A stretch of DNA of 64,000 nucleotides from Alectoria sarmentosa (taxonomy: Eukaryota > Ascomycota > Lecanoromycetes > Lecanorales > Parmeliaceae), in NCBI GenBank assembly GCA_009733775.1, contig WOGZ01000064.1:62001-126000 (forward strand), in the 5' to 3' direction. Below, in pieces: positions 1 through 11,758 of the stretch. The notes below the pieces were generated by a model. That model did not search any database. It was not told the DNA's origin and saw only the letters and a program-made list of their open reading frames with translations. Every line of letters begins with the position of its first letter. Position 1 is the first letter of the stretch. The translations under genes and the position numbers were made by a program.

Positions 1-190
1 CTTCGCTTTCTCTTGAAAATCCATAAACATAAAAAGATACTTTGCATTAGGTCGAATTGGCCAGCAGTGCAACTCAACCAGCCTCTTCTTGGATAGACAA
101 TACTAAACATATCTATCAGCCCTCTCTGTTAGCTCTTATGCAGGTACAACAACCCCATGCATCCGTGGACAATCTTTTACTCACAATCAA

Positions 191-958
191 CTATTCCTTT
201 GCAACGACCAGCACTCTGAAATGTGGTACTGTCAGCCAAGAGGAACTGCGGAGGCTTTCCGGAACACCGCTATCAATATCCGGGCTATCCACCGACCTCC
301 AAGTCAGAGCGCCCTCCAGCCCACCCTCCCACGCGGACCTCTCGTATACGTTCTTTGTTAAGTGTTACGCATCGAACTCGACCTTGCCCGTTTTCATCGT
401 TGCATCCAAATGCGTGGCTACCCCTTCTTCAACGTCTTTTGTAATAGTCACGAACATGTTACTATCCCGTGCTGGTCGAGCTGCTCAAGCCCGATCGCCA
501 TGTCCTCGAGGATCATTCGTAGGAGGCGGTGTGACGCCAATGAAGTGTCCGCTTTCCTTTAACTTCACCGAAGCGTTGCGAAACATGTTTGCCATTTCCT
601 TGCCATTAGATGCATAGTTCAACAGCCACGCTCCAAGTACGACGTCGAATACTCCGTCTTCGTACCGAAACGGAACAGAGCAATCCGCAACGTGGAAACT
701 TAACGCATGTAGATTGGTTGATGTTGCGATCGCAGCATCTACCATCGCCTTCGAGATGTCAACACCGACGACCTGCTTCGCGCCCCATACAAGAAATTTT
801 TTGGAGTAGTAGCCCGTCCCACAGGCTAGGTCTAAGACCTCGGCACCTTTGATAAATGATGCTATACCTGCTTCGACATTTGCGTCTTGAAGTATCGCAA
901 TAGGAAGCTTTCTCATTTCTTCACAAGTGGCTCCAATATCATCGTATTGGGTCGACAT
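191..958 (-). pseudogene. Decayed class I SAM-dependent methyltransferase
   Basis: Read on the minus strand from the ATG at 958, one frame stays open in family-like sequence to a final TAG at 191-193 (about 255 codons), broken by TGA at 485-487 and TAA at 365-367. The N-terminal half has the SAM-binding motif I (EVLDLACGTGYY), an acidic loop (VGVDISKAMVD) and a post-motif region (DVVLGAWLLNYA) typical of small fungal methyltransferases. After each stop the same frame resumes with family-like text (MFVTITKDVEEGV, then HLTKNVYERSA, then SSSWLTVPHFRVLVVAKE). The reading frame survives, so decay is recent or the stops are the only lesions. A functional 157-aa N-terminal product is possible but would lack the C-terminal core strands. 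Substrate unknown. Confidence 0.8.
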
Positions 959-2531
959 GCTCGCGTGGTATTATGATCAAGTGATTCTTTTGGGGTTCGA
1001 TTGTGCTGAATTTAGATGAGTCTGTCGAAATTGTATATGTAGAGTTTCATAATTTGCGCGGGGCAATACGTCGAGAACGTCATGCTGCATATCACACATC
1101 TCAAATCAATCGCGAGTATTCTCCTCAAACGAAGTTTCCAGTGGATACATAGACGTGGTGCTTCTGGTGCCTTGCCTCTAGATGAGAGCTGGAAAAAAGA
1201 TTGCAATGAGGGGCCGCGAAATTCGCAAACTGCATTTTCTACCATCTTCTGAAAGTCGACCACGACGACATTGGTTATGAAAATTCTAATTCAAACGTTG
1301 CTCTTCATCCATTATACTACGAACCATAAAGTGGTTTTTCTAAGAATACGCTATGTCTCGTCATTGTTGAAATATTCAGCCACCCATCTCGCTCCTATGT
1401 CATGGTCAGTTAGTATATTCTGCCCCGAGAACTAGAAATGTGGCATCAATAGGGACTGCCGTTGGAATAGGGTGCGTGGATGGTACCCAACACTAAATCG
1501 TCGGCCGGTCTTGCCGCACGTTGTACATAAGTCGAAATGTACCTGACTTTAGCGCCTTGGAATGAGAGGGCCATGTGCTGACCGCAGAAATCCTTATCAA
1601 CCGGCCATTTTTAGACCATGCTGAGCAAGCGGATATCCACGGTTCTGCCTGGCGCTCGATAGGGACTTGAACCCAGGCGCAGCTGGAAGGAGCGAGAGGC
1701 ATCCGGCTGACTTGGAGCATCGAGAACCACTGCATATTTAGTATTGTGTGGACAAAGCACCGCAAGCCTTTCGGAAGCTGCTCCGCATAAGGAAGATTAA
1801 GTTAGGCAGGAGGAAATATCGCTGCTGGGGTGCAAGCTCTGCATGATGGCGTGACCAGACGGCGTCAGATCCCTGTAGCAAATCAGCTTCGAAACTGAGG
1901 CAGCGAATGGCCATTCACACCTCCATGACTCGAGTCATGTTGGGCACGCTATGACTTCTAGCACTTCTGGCATATCTCCTCGGTGTTCACGATTATTCGA
2001 GCGGAGACGGAGGAGAAGGTTGGGAGCGGGGGAGGTTCGCAAACGTTGTTAAAAATAAGTCGTAAAATGCGTTGTGGTATGACATCACTCTCTTGGCATA
2101 GATTCCTCCTCTCGCCACAGACAACCAAATAGCGTTCCACGCAGGAAACAACAAGTGGTAAGTAACAAAATTCAGGATGAAGATTTGAATGAATGAAGCT
2201 ACCTACGAGTACAGAGACTCATACTACGAATACGCAACGGCTGATACTATATAATGCAATGAAGGAAAAGGGAAGGTCGAGAAAGGGCGAGAGAGGACCC
2301 TTTCCGGAGTGCAGGTGCGCCAGTACTAAATGTGACTCCAAAACGCTGATCTTTTGCAAAGAAGCATGACCATTGTTTGAATCCGTTAAAACCGACGCAC
2401 ATTCGAACTTGCTCTCGCCATCTTGATTATCTTTTATTCCTTTATACCTCTGAATAAATTCGTCGGCTAAGAGGTACCCTTATCACGGCCCTTCCCATCG
2501 TCAATACCATGTTCCCTGTGAACGAGCCATA
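959..2531. other. Intergenic, no supported gene
   Basis: Only short ORFs without family resemblance or codon structure are present. It separates the dead methyltransferase from the regulator starting at 2532 and must include that gene's promoter. A tRNA-like T-loop on the minus strand near 1660-1720 was examined and rejected. Confidence 0.6.
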
Positions 2532-5496
2532 ATGTCCCATGCCCAAAGCCGTTCTGGCTCCTCAGAAGATGACTACGAAGATGACGCGGCCATGCCTGAA
2601 GGGCAGTGGCATTCGCCACAGCAAAACTCCGCGAATGCAACCACGTCTGCTGGGAGCAGCGTGCCCTCCTCGACTCAGCCCTCCCATATCTTAATGCCGA
2701 TGCAGAAGCGTAGGCGCGTGACCAGAGCCTGCGATGAGTGTAGAAGGAAGAAAATCAAGTGCGATGGGAAGCAACCGTGTACACACTGCACCGTGTATAG
2801 TTACGGTCAGTATTGAATAGCGCTGCTCGAAAGGTGTGCCGGCAGCTCTCAAATGCACAAGGCTGACTATTCATTGACGCAGATTGCACCTATGACCAAC
2901 CATCGAATCGAAGACGCAATCCTGCCCCTCAGTATGTCGAAGCACTGGAGAACAGACTCCAGCGCGCCGAAGCTCTCCTGAGAAGCGTGCTTCCCAACGT
3001 TGATCTCGACGACCCCGATGTTGAATTTGGTCTCGCTCAACGCATGGATATTCCCCCAAGCCAAAGGTACCAGCCTCTTCTGGGCCAGGTGAGACCCTGG
3101 GTACCTCTGGGGAAATCCCAGCAAGGGAACGATAGAGAGAAAGACTCGGTGCTTGAGTCGATGGTGACCAATACTGGTTCTCTTGATTTGGACGATCAAG
3201 GTAATTGGGACTTCCATGGTCATTCTTCAGGCCGGGTCTTCTTGAGGAAAATGCGCGAGCAATTTGGCGACTTGATGGGCCAAACGGCCGATGGGCAACA
3301 TGCAATGCCATTCTTGAGGTACAAAAGTACTTCACAGTCCTTCGAATCTCCAAAGCCTTCAGCAGATCATTCCCAACCCCCAAATTTACCGAATACACGT
3401 GACCTTTGCGCCAAAAGTTGTGCCCTACTGCTAAGCTCAAATGCGCTGGATGACTCCTGTGCAATATTGCGGCTTGTGCATCGGCCAACATTTGACGCTA
3501 TGCTTCACCGAATATATGATACACCACCGGAAGAATATGGAGATGAAGAAAAAAACTTCCTGCCACAATTGTATGCAGTCATAGCTCTGGGCAGCTTGTT
3601 TGCAAGAGCCGAGCAAAGCGAGTTACAAAAGTACGGATATGATAATGCCTTTGAGCAAGGGTGAGTACTGGGAACTTGTTCAAGCATGTAAACATGCTAA
3701 CATGTACTTAGCTTCACCTGGTTCAGGATATCCCGGTCGATGGTTGACGTAACTGATTGTCGAGATTTGACATCATTGCAAACAATGCTCTTCATCGTCT
3801 TATTCCTGCAATCTTCCGCACGCCTCAGTACATGCTATTCATACATAGGCATAGTTCTAAGATCGGCAATACGTATGGGCTTGCATCGCTCTGTTTCCAA
3901 TACTTTCAACCCCATCGAAACGGAGCTTCGGAAACGTATATGGTGGATCGTCCGGAAGTTGGATACATACGTCGGAGCACTACTGGGTCTGCCGCAGTTA
4001 TTAAGTGACGATGACATCGACCAAGAAATGCCTGAGGAAATAGACGATGAATACATTACGGAGGGAGGAATATTATCAATGCCGCCGGGGCAGCTGTCGG
4101 TCAATGTGGCGTTAAATGCCCATACCAAGTTGGTTGATATCCTAGCCAAAATTGTGAAATACGTTTACCCTATCAAAGGAACGGCGCACGTGCATGGGAA
4201 AGGCAGCCATTCATACGTGGTAAGCCATACGAGAATTCGTGAAATCGAAGCAGATTTGCAAAAATGGATGAATGATCTGCCAGAGGAATTCAAACCTGGC
4301 AACGGGTCTTCGCCAGAATTTATGAGGCAAGATAATCTGTTCGAGAATGGTCATTTTTGAACTGACTCTTCTATCAGGATACGGCATCTACTACGAATGG
4401 CCTATGCACACTGCGAAATGTTCCTTTATCGTCCCTTTCTTCATTATGTTTCTCAAACTCTCCAGGCTCAGAACATCGACAAGCGTTCTTATGCCTGCGC
4501 TGCAGCCTGTATCAGTGTCTCTCGAAACATCGTTCACCTGACAACTGAAATGAAAAAACAAGGCCTACTAGTCGGCTCCTATTGGTTCTACATGTACACA
4601 ACCTTCTTTTCGATCATCTCATTGGTTTTCTTCGTGCTTGAGAACCCTCGAAGCCAAATGAGTGAAAACATCTTGAAAGATGCATATGAGGGGAAGGACA
4701 CGCTTGCTGGATTGGCAGCAAAAAGCCATGCTGCTGATAGATGCTCGCAGGTCTTAGCGGTACGAGTAGCATACGTTAGGGACTAGAAAAGCATTCCCGC
4801 ATACTGACGCTTATTATAGGATATGTTTGAACAACTTCCTAGAAAGCTCCAAGTAGCGCTTGATTCTGCTCCACAACCACAGAAGAAGAGGTCAGCACCC
4901 TCGCAGCTCCCTGCAGGCCAGTCACAGGTGCCGCAACGAGCGCCAGAAACCAGTGCGAGAAGCCAGAACCTCAGCAACTCTACGCATCGGTCAAACATTT
5001 CACCCAATCAACAAGGATCATTGAAACGTTTATCAATCGCACAGGACTCATCGCCACTGCTTGATCAGATCACCAACCATGATCCAGGCTTCCGAAGGGG
5101 CTTGCAGGATCCTTACAGTGCCTCAAACAACAGCCCAAGCAGCTCTCTACCCTCAAGCGCGCCTTCATATGGCATGCAAAACAACTATGTGCCTGGTGTC
5201 TCCTCCATGATGTTTCCTTCAGACGATCCTTTCGCTTACCCCACTCAACCTATGACTACGCTCGAACGTCGGCAGTCCATTAAGCAGGAGAACCCAGTGG
5301 ACCCCAACATGTTCAGCCCTCCTAACACGTCAGGTGCCCCTTATGACAATCTAGACTACGGTTCGCTACCATATATGATGCAAAGCCAGCAGCTTGGCTT
5401 TGGGATGCAGAGCATGAACCCATCAATGAGCATGAGAAACACAGATTCCACACCCACTACGATGCCTATGCAAGGAAACGAAGGCGGTGGATGGCC

Positions 5497-5542
<46 letters not shown>

Positions 5543-5638
5543 GAAAGACCAGGCGGCACGCCTGGGGCGCATCCCGACCAAATATTCGGAGAGGACTGGG
5601 GCGGATGGATGAATCAAGGCTACAGGCAATACCCGTAA
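2532..5638 (+). CDS. Zn(II)2Cys6 transcription factor with fungal_trans domain and poly-Q tail
   Basis: Five exons: 2532-2805, 2883-3660, 3712-4326, 4378-4759, 4820-5638, giving 955 aa. Residues 67-93 form the binuclear zinc cluster (C67-x2-C-x6-C77-x5-C83-x2-C86-x6-C93), preceded by a basic KRRRVTRA stretch and followed by a short dimerisation helix (VEALENRLQRAEALL). The middle carries the fungal-specific regulatory domain (CYSYIGIVLRSAIRMGLHRS, then MAYAHCEMFLYRPFLHY). The C-terminus is low-complexity, Met/Ser/Gln-rich, with 15 consecutive Gln, a likely activation region. Exon joins restore the cluster's last Cys and both halves of the regulatory domain. The third intron (4327-4377) appears to use a GC donor. 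DNA-binding nuclear regulator; target pathway not recognised. Confidence 0.9.
4327..4377 (+). other. Predicted GC-AG intron
   Basis: Without an intron the frame stops at 4358-4360. Removing 4327-4377 (donor GAG|GCAAGA, CTGAC branch, acceptor TATCAG) joins PEFMR to IRHLLRMAYAH in frame. The length, 51 nt, equals that of the gene's second intron. The only nearby GT donors would give a 28-nt intron or lose frame and conserved sequence. Confidence 0.75.
5498..5542 (+). repeat. (CAACAG)n hexamer repeat encoding poly-Gln
   Basis: Seven alternating CAA-CAG pairs plus one CAG encode 15 Gln near the C-terminus of the Zn2Cys6 factor. In-frame change by whole units would alter poly-Q length without breaking the gene. 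Confidence 0.95.
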
Positions 5639-6147
5639 CAGGTCTTGCCCGGAACGTGCATCGTCTGATCTTCGTTTGGACGTTTTATAAAGGACTATTT
5701 CTAACAATGCTTCTTTGTACATACACATTTGGCACGGCATGCGGTATATTTCTTCAGCCAGGAGGGACGCGTCATGTAAAGCACGAGGCGCTGCAATTGT
5801 TTGCTCAAAGAAGCCTTTGATGTATCAGATGCACTTAGATGAACGATATACCTAATTCAGGGGAATGCGGGCAGATGGCTTACTGTGTTTCTCTCCTGAT
5901 AGACCAACCCCTCCCCGAAACTAGGTTTGCTACCCAAGAGGTTGTGGTATAAAAGCGCAAACAGGCATGATGTTGAGCCGACTGTGTGTCACCAGGATGA
6001 TTCAAAAAGTCGGTTTGAGCAAATTAGCGGACCGCTTGCCAGATACAGTGAAGTAGTACAGATCCTATTGCCGAGAAGTACTATCGCCGATGCGTGACCT
6101 GCCCCAGACGACTCTCCATGTAGTCCATTGGCGGAATTGCTTGGTGA
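5639..6147. other. Intergenic between the Zn2Cys6 factor and the pacC promoter
   Basis: No ORF with coding character. It probably holds the 3' UTR of the upstream regulator and distal pacC promoter. Confidence 0.6.
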
Positions 6148-6615
6148 CTTGGCAAGAGAGCGGGAATCTTGCCAAGATATTTAGCGGCTTGGCCTTTAAG
6201 GACAACGGCTGCTTATTACTCGGATAGAAGGAAAGTGCGAGAATAAATGTAAATTAATGCAATGTTCATCCGCCCGAGAAAGGAATTTGCTCACTAGAAT
6301 CGCCGTATCCGGGAGCCGGGCTGTGTTATGCTCAACTCTCAAAAATATTTCACCAGGCCAAGGCCCCGCTCTTGGCGTGCTTGGCAAAATTAGCGCCATT
6401 TTCCCTTTCCTTCTCACTCGAGTAACCTGCCCACTTGTTCCTTCTCTCATCCGCATCTTAACCAAGACTTACTATCTTGGCCACTTGTTCACATCAAGCT
6501 TTTACCATCAAGTCGTTGTGGAAGACGTGGTGTTTCAATCATCATATACATCATTCTTGGTGGATATCATTCTCCGCTCCACTGCCAAGAATGTCGAGCC
6601 AAGAAGAAGGCCAAG
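6148..6615 (+). promoter_or_regulatory. Cluster of ten PacC-type GCCAAG sites around the pacC start
   Basis: GCCAAG or its complement CTTGGC starts at 6148, 6171, 6188, 6357, 6371, 6380, 6476, 6584, 6598 and 6610; the last two lie inside codons just after the ATG at 6591. A random 470-bp stretch should hold about 0.2 of these on both strands. GCCARG is the established core recognised by PacC zinc fingers, so self-regulation is a direct inference. Confidence 0.8.
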
Positions 6616-8496
6616 GCCTCCACACCGAAAGCCATCAAAATCATCAGCAGGCACAGCAGCCCGTTCAACATCAACATCCAGCACCTATAGCACCCCTGCA
6701 GAGCTCTGACACCCAGTTCCAATGTCAGTGGGTAGGGTGCGCTGATCGAGCGCCCAACGCCGAGACGCTATATGTGAGTGACACCATCTCCAAATGCTTC
6801 AAGGGCTTGAGCTGATCTTGTCTTGATAGGAACACGTTTGCGAAAGCCACATCGGTCGCAAAAGCACCAACAACCTCAATCTGACTTGTGCCTGGGGTAC
6901 CTGTCGCGTCACTGTTGTGAAACGCGACCACATTACATCACACATTCGTGTTCATGTGCCTCTGAAGCCACACCGATGCGACTTTTGTGGCAAGGCCTTC
7001 AAGAGGCCTCAGGATTTGAAGAAGCACGTCAAGACCCACGCCGACGACTCAGCCCTCGGACAAAACACTGGGACCAACGGAGCTAACCGTGGCCACCAGA
7101 ACGGGCAGAATGGAGGATACAGTGCACAGGCCCAGAACAAAAGTAAGTAGCTCACACTACAACACACGGCTTCTTGAATCCTCAGAGCACTCCCTCGACC
7201 TGACATACTTTAGACATGGTCACTGACTTGCAAGCCCTCGCTTCTACAGCGGCAGGATTCTTTCCTGAGCACCAGCAACCACTTCACTCGAATATGCCCA
7301 TGGGCTATCCTCAGCAACCAGTTCAAAATGGCTCACAGTATTCCTATGCACCTACTCAGCAAGCATCTTACTCCTATGGCAACGTCTCTTACGAGGTCGA
7401 TCATGAAGGGAACAGCCACCCCGTTGAGTCTCATAAGCAGGGTCTCGAGTCAATCAAGAATCTGGTAGTGGATACTCAACGTGGCTCATTCGATCCAACC
7501 TCTTACCCTCAGATCGGAACGCGTCTGTCAGCCATCCAACGTAGTCAGCTACCTTTCCTTCCAGGCCAGTCTATGGGCGATTACCCATCTACCCAGTCTG
7601 GGGATGGGCCTGAAGCAAGTGTCTATGCACCGACAGCGCAGTATTCCCTGCCGATGGTGCCAAACTTAAGGACCAAGGTGGACCTCTTAAATGCCGACCA
7701 TGTATTCCAAACCATGCAATCAACTATCTACGACAACGCCAACAATATTTCTGCAGCTGGGTTCGGTCAGCCTGGTGTCCATTACATCCAGCGTCGAAGC
7801 CACTCTCCCCCAGGAATACAATTACCAAATGCGCACAATGCAAACTTTGCACCAAATATGCGGGCATCACCGACGCACTCCAACCATGACGGCACTCCTG
7901 CCTTGACGCCGCCTTCAAGTGCTGGCTCACATGACTCAGAGCACTCACCACATTCCGTTCATAGCAACAGCGGTATTTCTATGGCTCCACCTGCAGGCAT
8001 GTACCCTACATTGCCAGGATCGACATCAGATACTGTGTCCCACCCTTCAAGCATGGCGCCAACGTCTACTCTCCGATCACAACCAGAGCATCAACACCGA
8101 CATCGTGGAGGGAGACTCCAAAAAGCTGCTCCTTCTCGCACCTTTAAGCGTGAAGACGTGATGGACACTACGGACGATAGCCCCAAGAAAGCTCTCTCCA
8201 ACGCATCATCGGCGGCGAGCCCAGTCTCGAAGCCGCTGATCCGCCCTAATATCGACTTCTCGTCTTCTAACCTTGACCCAGCTTTGGGAGGTTTGGCATC
8301 CCCATCATCAGGCGAAATGGACGAGGGAGCTATCAAAGACAATGAAGAGTGGGTTGGAAATGCGCGTACTGTCGAGGCTTTGAGGACATGGATCAAACAG
8401 AGACTTGACAATCACGAGTATGCTGGCGATGAAGAGGAAGAGCCAGCAGTGAAGGAGGGAACACCCAGCTTATACCCTGTCTTAGCTGGAATTTAG
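6591..8496 (+). CDS. pacC: pH-response transcription factor PacC/RIM101
   Basis: Three exons: 6591-6773, 6830-7142, 7214-8496, giving 592 aa. Three C2H2 fingers span about residues 45-155: an atypical first finger (FQCQWVGC...EHVCESH), then LTCAWGTC...HITSHIRVH and HRCDFCGKAFKRPQDLKKHVKTH, the PacC signature. Residues near 320-336 (KVDLLNADHVFQTMQST) resemble the signalling-protease region. YPXL/I motifs occur at about 263 (YPQI), 429 (YPTL) and 586 (YPVL); in the family such motifs bind PalA to bring the factor to the processing machinery. The C-terminus (EEWVGNARTVEALRTWIKQRL) matches the inhibitory tail. It activates alkaline-expressed and represses acid-expressed genes after proteolysis. 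The ATG at 6591 was chosen over the upstream 6477 because homologous N-termini begin with this MSSQ-like stretch. Confidence 0.96.
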
Positions 8497-8945
8497 CTGG
8501 ATGGGCTGCATGAAGGGAAAATAGGATGATTTGGCTTGAAATGATCATCACGGTCACATTATTGAGGTATTGAGGCGTTGCGAGATGTTACGAATCCCCC
8601 ATTGGCTTGCATTCTCTACTAGGAGTCCGCTCACATTTCCTTTCTTGTACGCAAAAGGGCTCTCAATGGCCAGAGGCTCTACTTTTGTTAGGATGCATTC
8701 AATGAGTCAGTCATTCATAAACAGCTGGTGCACTCCATCTAGGCTTGAAACTCGGATCTCCTTGCTTGTAAATGATTGGTGTTCCCATCTTGTAGCAAAA
8801 AACTGGCAACGCCAAGAGCTTGTTCGCACTGTGAGGCTTGGCGTCTGTCACTGCAGAGAATTTGCCTTTCTGCATATTTCCACAAGCATCTTCAACGTTT
8901 GAGTACCATCTTGGTCTGTGGAGCTCGAATACGGTGCCGGCAGCC
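8497..8945. other. Intergenic between pacC and DBP8
   Basis: The DBP8 frame is open upstream to 8838, but that extension (MASVTAENLPFCIF...) has no helicase-family character and probably is 5' UTR. Confidence 0.6.
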
Positions 8946-10550
8946 ATGCCACATCCAAGCTGGCGAAAATCTACCTCTCACGAGTCTTCAAATTTCGACA
9001 GCGACGCCTCAGAGGCCTCTTCAAGCAATGTCTCTCCATTTTACGAAGCTATCAATGATCACATATCCAGAAAAAGGCGACTGCTGTCTTCAGAGTCAGA
9101 TATAGAGACAGATAGTCCAGTGGCAGAAGAAGCGCCAGCCCCGATACCCTCAACAGCATCCCGTATCAAGCCCGCACAGGTCATCACGCCCTCTCAGAAT
9201 CCCGCAGACATCGGGCACCCTACTTTCAGCAATGGCAAAGTCGTTGACTCAAAAGCAAGCTTTGCAATTCTAGATGTTTCGCCGTGGCTCATTGCATCTT
9301 TGGCGGCAATGGAAATCAAACGACCAACGGGCATCCAGAAAGGGTGTATACCGAAAATACTGGAGGGCAGAGATGTCATAGGAGGAAGCAGGACAGGCAG
9401 TGGGAAGACTGTTGCATTCGCGGTGCCTATACTACAGAAATGGTCGGAGGATCCAGTGGGCATATATGCCCTCATACTTACGCCCACAAGGGAGCTTGCA
9501 TTGCAAATATTCGAGCAGATCAAGGCTATCTCTGCTCCCCAATCTCTAAAGCCGATACTGGTCACGGGCGGTACGGAGATGCGGCCACAAGCTCTTGCTC
9601 TCTCTCGAAGGCCGCATATCGTCATTGCTACGCCTGGACGACTGGCCGACCACATCCTCACTTCTGGCGCAGACACAACAATTGGACTACGCCGTGTCAA
9701 AGTCGTTGTTCTCGATGAAGCAGACAGACTGCTAGCTTCTGGACCCGGTAGTATGTTATCAGATGTGGAGACCTGCTTGACCGCGCTTCCGCCCTCGAGC
9801 GAGCGCCAAACATGTCTCTTCACAGCCACCCTCACCCCAGAAGTAATGGCCCTTAAGTCTCTTCCAAGAGCCAAGGACCGCCCACCGATCTTTATCTGTG
9901 AGACTAATGCCGCGGAGATTTCAGTTCCACCAACCCTCAAACAAACATACCTCCAGGTCCCCCTCACCTATCGCGAAGCCTACCTGCATATCCTCCTCCT
10001 CACAGCTGGCAACGTTGCGAAGAAATCAGTCATGATATTCTGCAACCGTACCGCTACTGCCAACATGATTGAACGTCTACTAAGACTACTGGATCATCGC
10101 GTCACATCGCTTCACTCGGTGCTCCCTCAAAAAGACCGAACAGACAATCTCGCCCGCTTCCGCGCCTCAGCTGCACGAATACTAGTCGCCACAGATGTTG
10201 CATCGCGCGGTCTCGATATTCCAGAAGTCGACCTTGTAGTCAACTACGACGTCCCGCGCAACCCGGACGATTATATCCATCGCGTCGGGCGAACAGCAAG
10301 AGCAGGGAAAAAAGGTGAGGCGATTACGTTGGTGGGGCAGAGGGATGTTAGCTTGTTCTTAGCTATTGAAAGCAGGGTTGGGGAAAAGATGGAGGAGTGG
10401 AAGGAGGAGGGTGTGAATGTGGAGACGAGAGTTGTGAGGGACGGGTTGAAGGATGTAGGGAAAAGGAAGAGAGTTGCACTACTTGATATCGAGGAGGGGA
10501 GGGATATCAAGGGGAACAGAACAAGGGGGAGGATTCGGAGGCTGGAGTGA
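8946..10550 (+). CDS. DBP8: DEAD-box ATP-dependent RNA helicase Dbp8
   Basis: Intronless, 534 aa from the ATG at 8946. All helicase motifs are visible in order: Q motif (IQKGCIP), I (SRTGSGKT), Ia (PTRELA), Ib (TPGR), II (DEAD), III (TAT instead of SAT), IV (MIFCNR), V (ATDVASRGLD) and VI (HRVGRTARAG). Overall length, the short acidic N-terminus and a basic C-terminal tail (KRKR...RTRGRIRRLE) fit Dbp8, a nucleolar helicase for 18S rRNA maturation and 40S assembly. The N-terminal 100 residues are Ser/Glu-rich and poorly conserved. A different small nucleolar DEAD-box member is the only realistic alternative. Confidence 0.92.
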   Translation: MPHPSWRKSTSHESSNFDSDASEASSSNVSPFYEAINDHISRKRRLLSSESDIETDSPVAEEAPAPIPSTASRIKPAQVITPSQNPADIGHPTFSNGKVVDSKASFAILDVSPWLIASLAAMEIKRPTGIQKGCIPKILEGRDVIGGSRTGSGKTVAFAVPILQKWSEDPVGIYALILTPTRELALQIFEQIKAISAPQSLKPILVTGGTEMRPQALALSRRPHIVIATPGRLADHILTSGADTTIGLRRVKVVVLDEADRLLASGPGSMLSDVETCLTALPPSSERQTCLFTATLTPEVMALKSLPRAKDRPPIFICETNAAEISVPPTLKQTYLQVPLTYREAYLHILLLTAGNVAKKSVMIFCNRTATANMIERLLRLLDHRVTSLHSVLPQKDRTDNLARFRASAARILVATDVASRGLDIPEVDLVVNYDVPRNPDDYIHRVGRTARAGKKGEAITLVGQRDVSLFLAIESRVGEKMEEWKEEGVNVETRVVRDGLKDVGKRKRVALLDIEEGRDIKGNRTRGRIRRLE

Positions 10551-10569
10551 TGGGAGGCTGGAGTGATGG
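10538..10569 (+). repeat. Tandem 16-bp duplication across the DBP8 stop codon
   Basis: The unit GAGGCTGGAGTGATGG occurs twice head to tail; the first copy contains the native TGA stop, so the second lies in the 3' UTR and leaves the protein unchanged. Confidence 0.85.
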
Positions 10570-11758
10570 GAGGTTTGACTACAGGCGAGGATTCCGATGC
10601 TTTGCACGACACTTGTCGTGGAATGGCAATCCAAAAAGAAAGCAACGGTTACCTTGCACCAGTACTGAAGCTTTTCGAGACCGTTCTCCGTCAAGCCAGC
10701 TCGCGCGAAACGCCATCAGAGCTCTTTGTCCAATCTCGGGACGCTCAAAGTCGTCGCTTACCCTCAAAATTATCTTGAAATGGTGCAAGAAGACGGTGCA
10801 AGAAGACACCGAAACCCCCTCGGGCAAACTCCCTCAATCGAACCACAGCACTAGGTAGTGCTAGTGCAGATCCTCCAAATAGCACCATAGCAGTGAAGCT
10901 CGGGGGAACCCGCTTTCTCAAGCATGTTTGAGTGAGTTGCAAAAGGACACGAGTCTTTTTCGAGAGAAGCCCTTCAAGACCAGAGCCAGGCTCGCCCGAC
11001 TACCTAGTCAAGTTCTGCCCAATCATCAACAGTCAATATTGATTTACAGCGGTTGAAGTGGCAAATATTGTAGTGCCTGAGGCCTCACGCCCTTGACTAA
11101 CTTGCTCAATTAGAGTCATAAGTTGAATCGTTGAAAAAAATGGTGAATATTCGAGTCTTGGCAATTGTTTATTGAAGATTTTGGCCAATCAGGCTAGTGG
11201 CAGTGAAGAAATTGACGGCAAACCCACGTAACGCTCGAGCCAAACATATGATCGTAGACTTCCTCAAAGTCTGCAAACAATTGCGAGCATCTTTCTGAAA
11301 GATTCAGAGACTTTGATTCATCCAGCAAACGGACTGCAACAGCGGAGAAGGTCAATAGTAGTGAAAGTGACTCAGCTCGCGTACGGCACGCGTTCTTTAC
11401 TTTTTACGACTCCTTGACGAGGGACCGAATTCCCAACCACCGCCGACGAGTCCATTACCAATCTGCACATCTTGCCCTTCTCACCGCTCCCTCAACTACA
11501 TTAATATCATCGCAACCAAAACATCATCCAGCATCATCCTGCGCAGGCGCTGGGCAGTATTCACAGTATTTGTTTTATTTACGGTACGTTTCTCCGGTAG
11601 ACTCTGACGTATGCGAGGCGCCGACAGCTGAATTCGGCTTTGTCAACACACCCACATCTTGCGCAACTTGTGCGCCCTCACAATTCTCGAAATTGCAGCA
11701 CTCACGATGCAACAATATGCTGACTTAATCTCCTCACCAGCATTGACTTGGGGTCACC
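10570..11758. other. Intergenic, 5' region of the forkhead gene
   Basis: A 71-codon ORF at 10563-10778 overlaps the DBP8 3' end without recognisable family. The stretch just before 11759 is C/T- and CA-rich, as expected for a fungal promoter and 5' UTR. No other gene is supported. Confidence 0.55.

Noticed and set aside
1640..1725. tRNA-like sequence on the minus strand (GGGTTCAAGTCCC T-loop with a complementary CTCGAT/ATCGAG pair)
   Set aside because: The T-stem has only three pairs, the D-loop lacks the GG pair, and no anticodon stem forms. Probably chance or a very old relic.
10563..10778. 71-codon ORF after DBP8
   Set aside because: No family resemblance; it overlaps the 16-bp duplication at the DBP8 stop.
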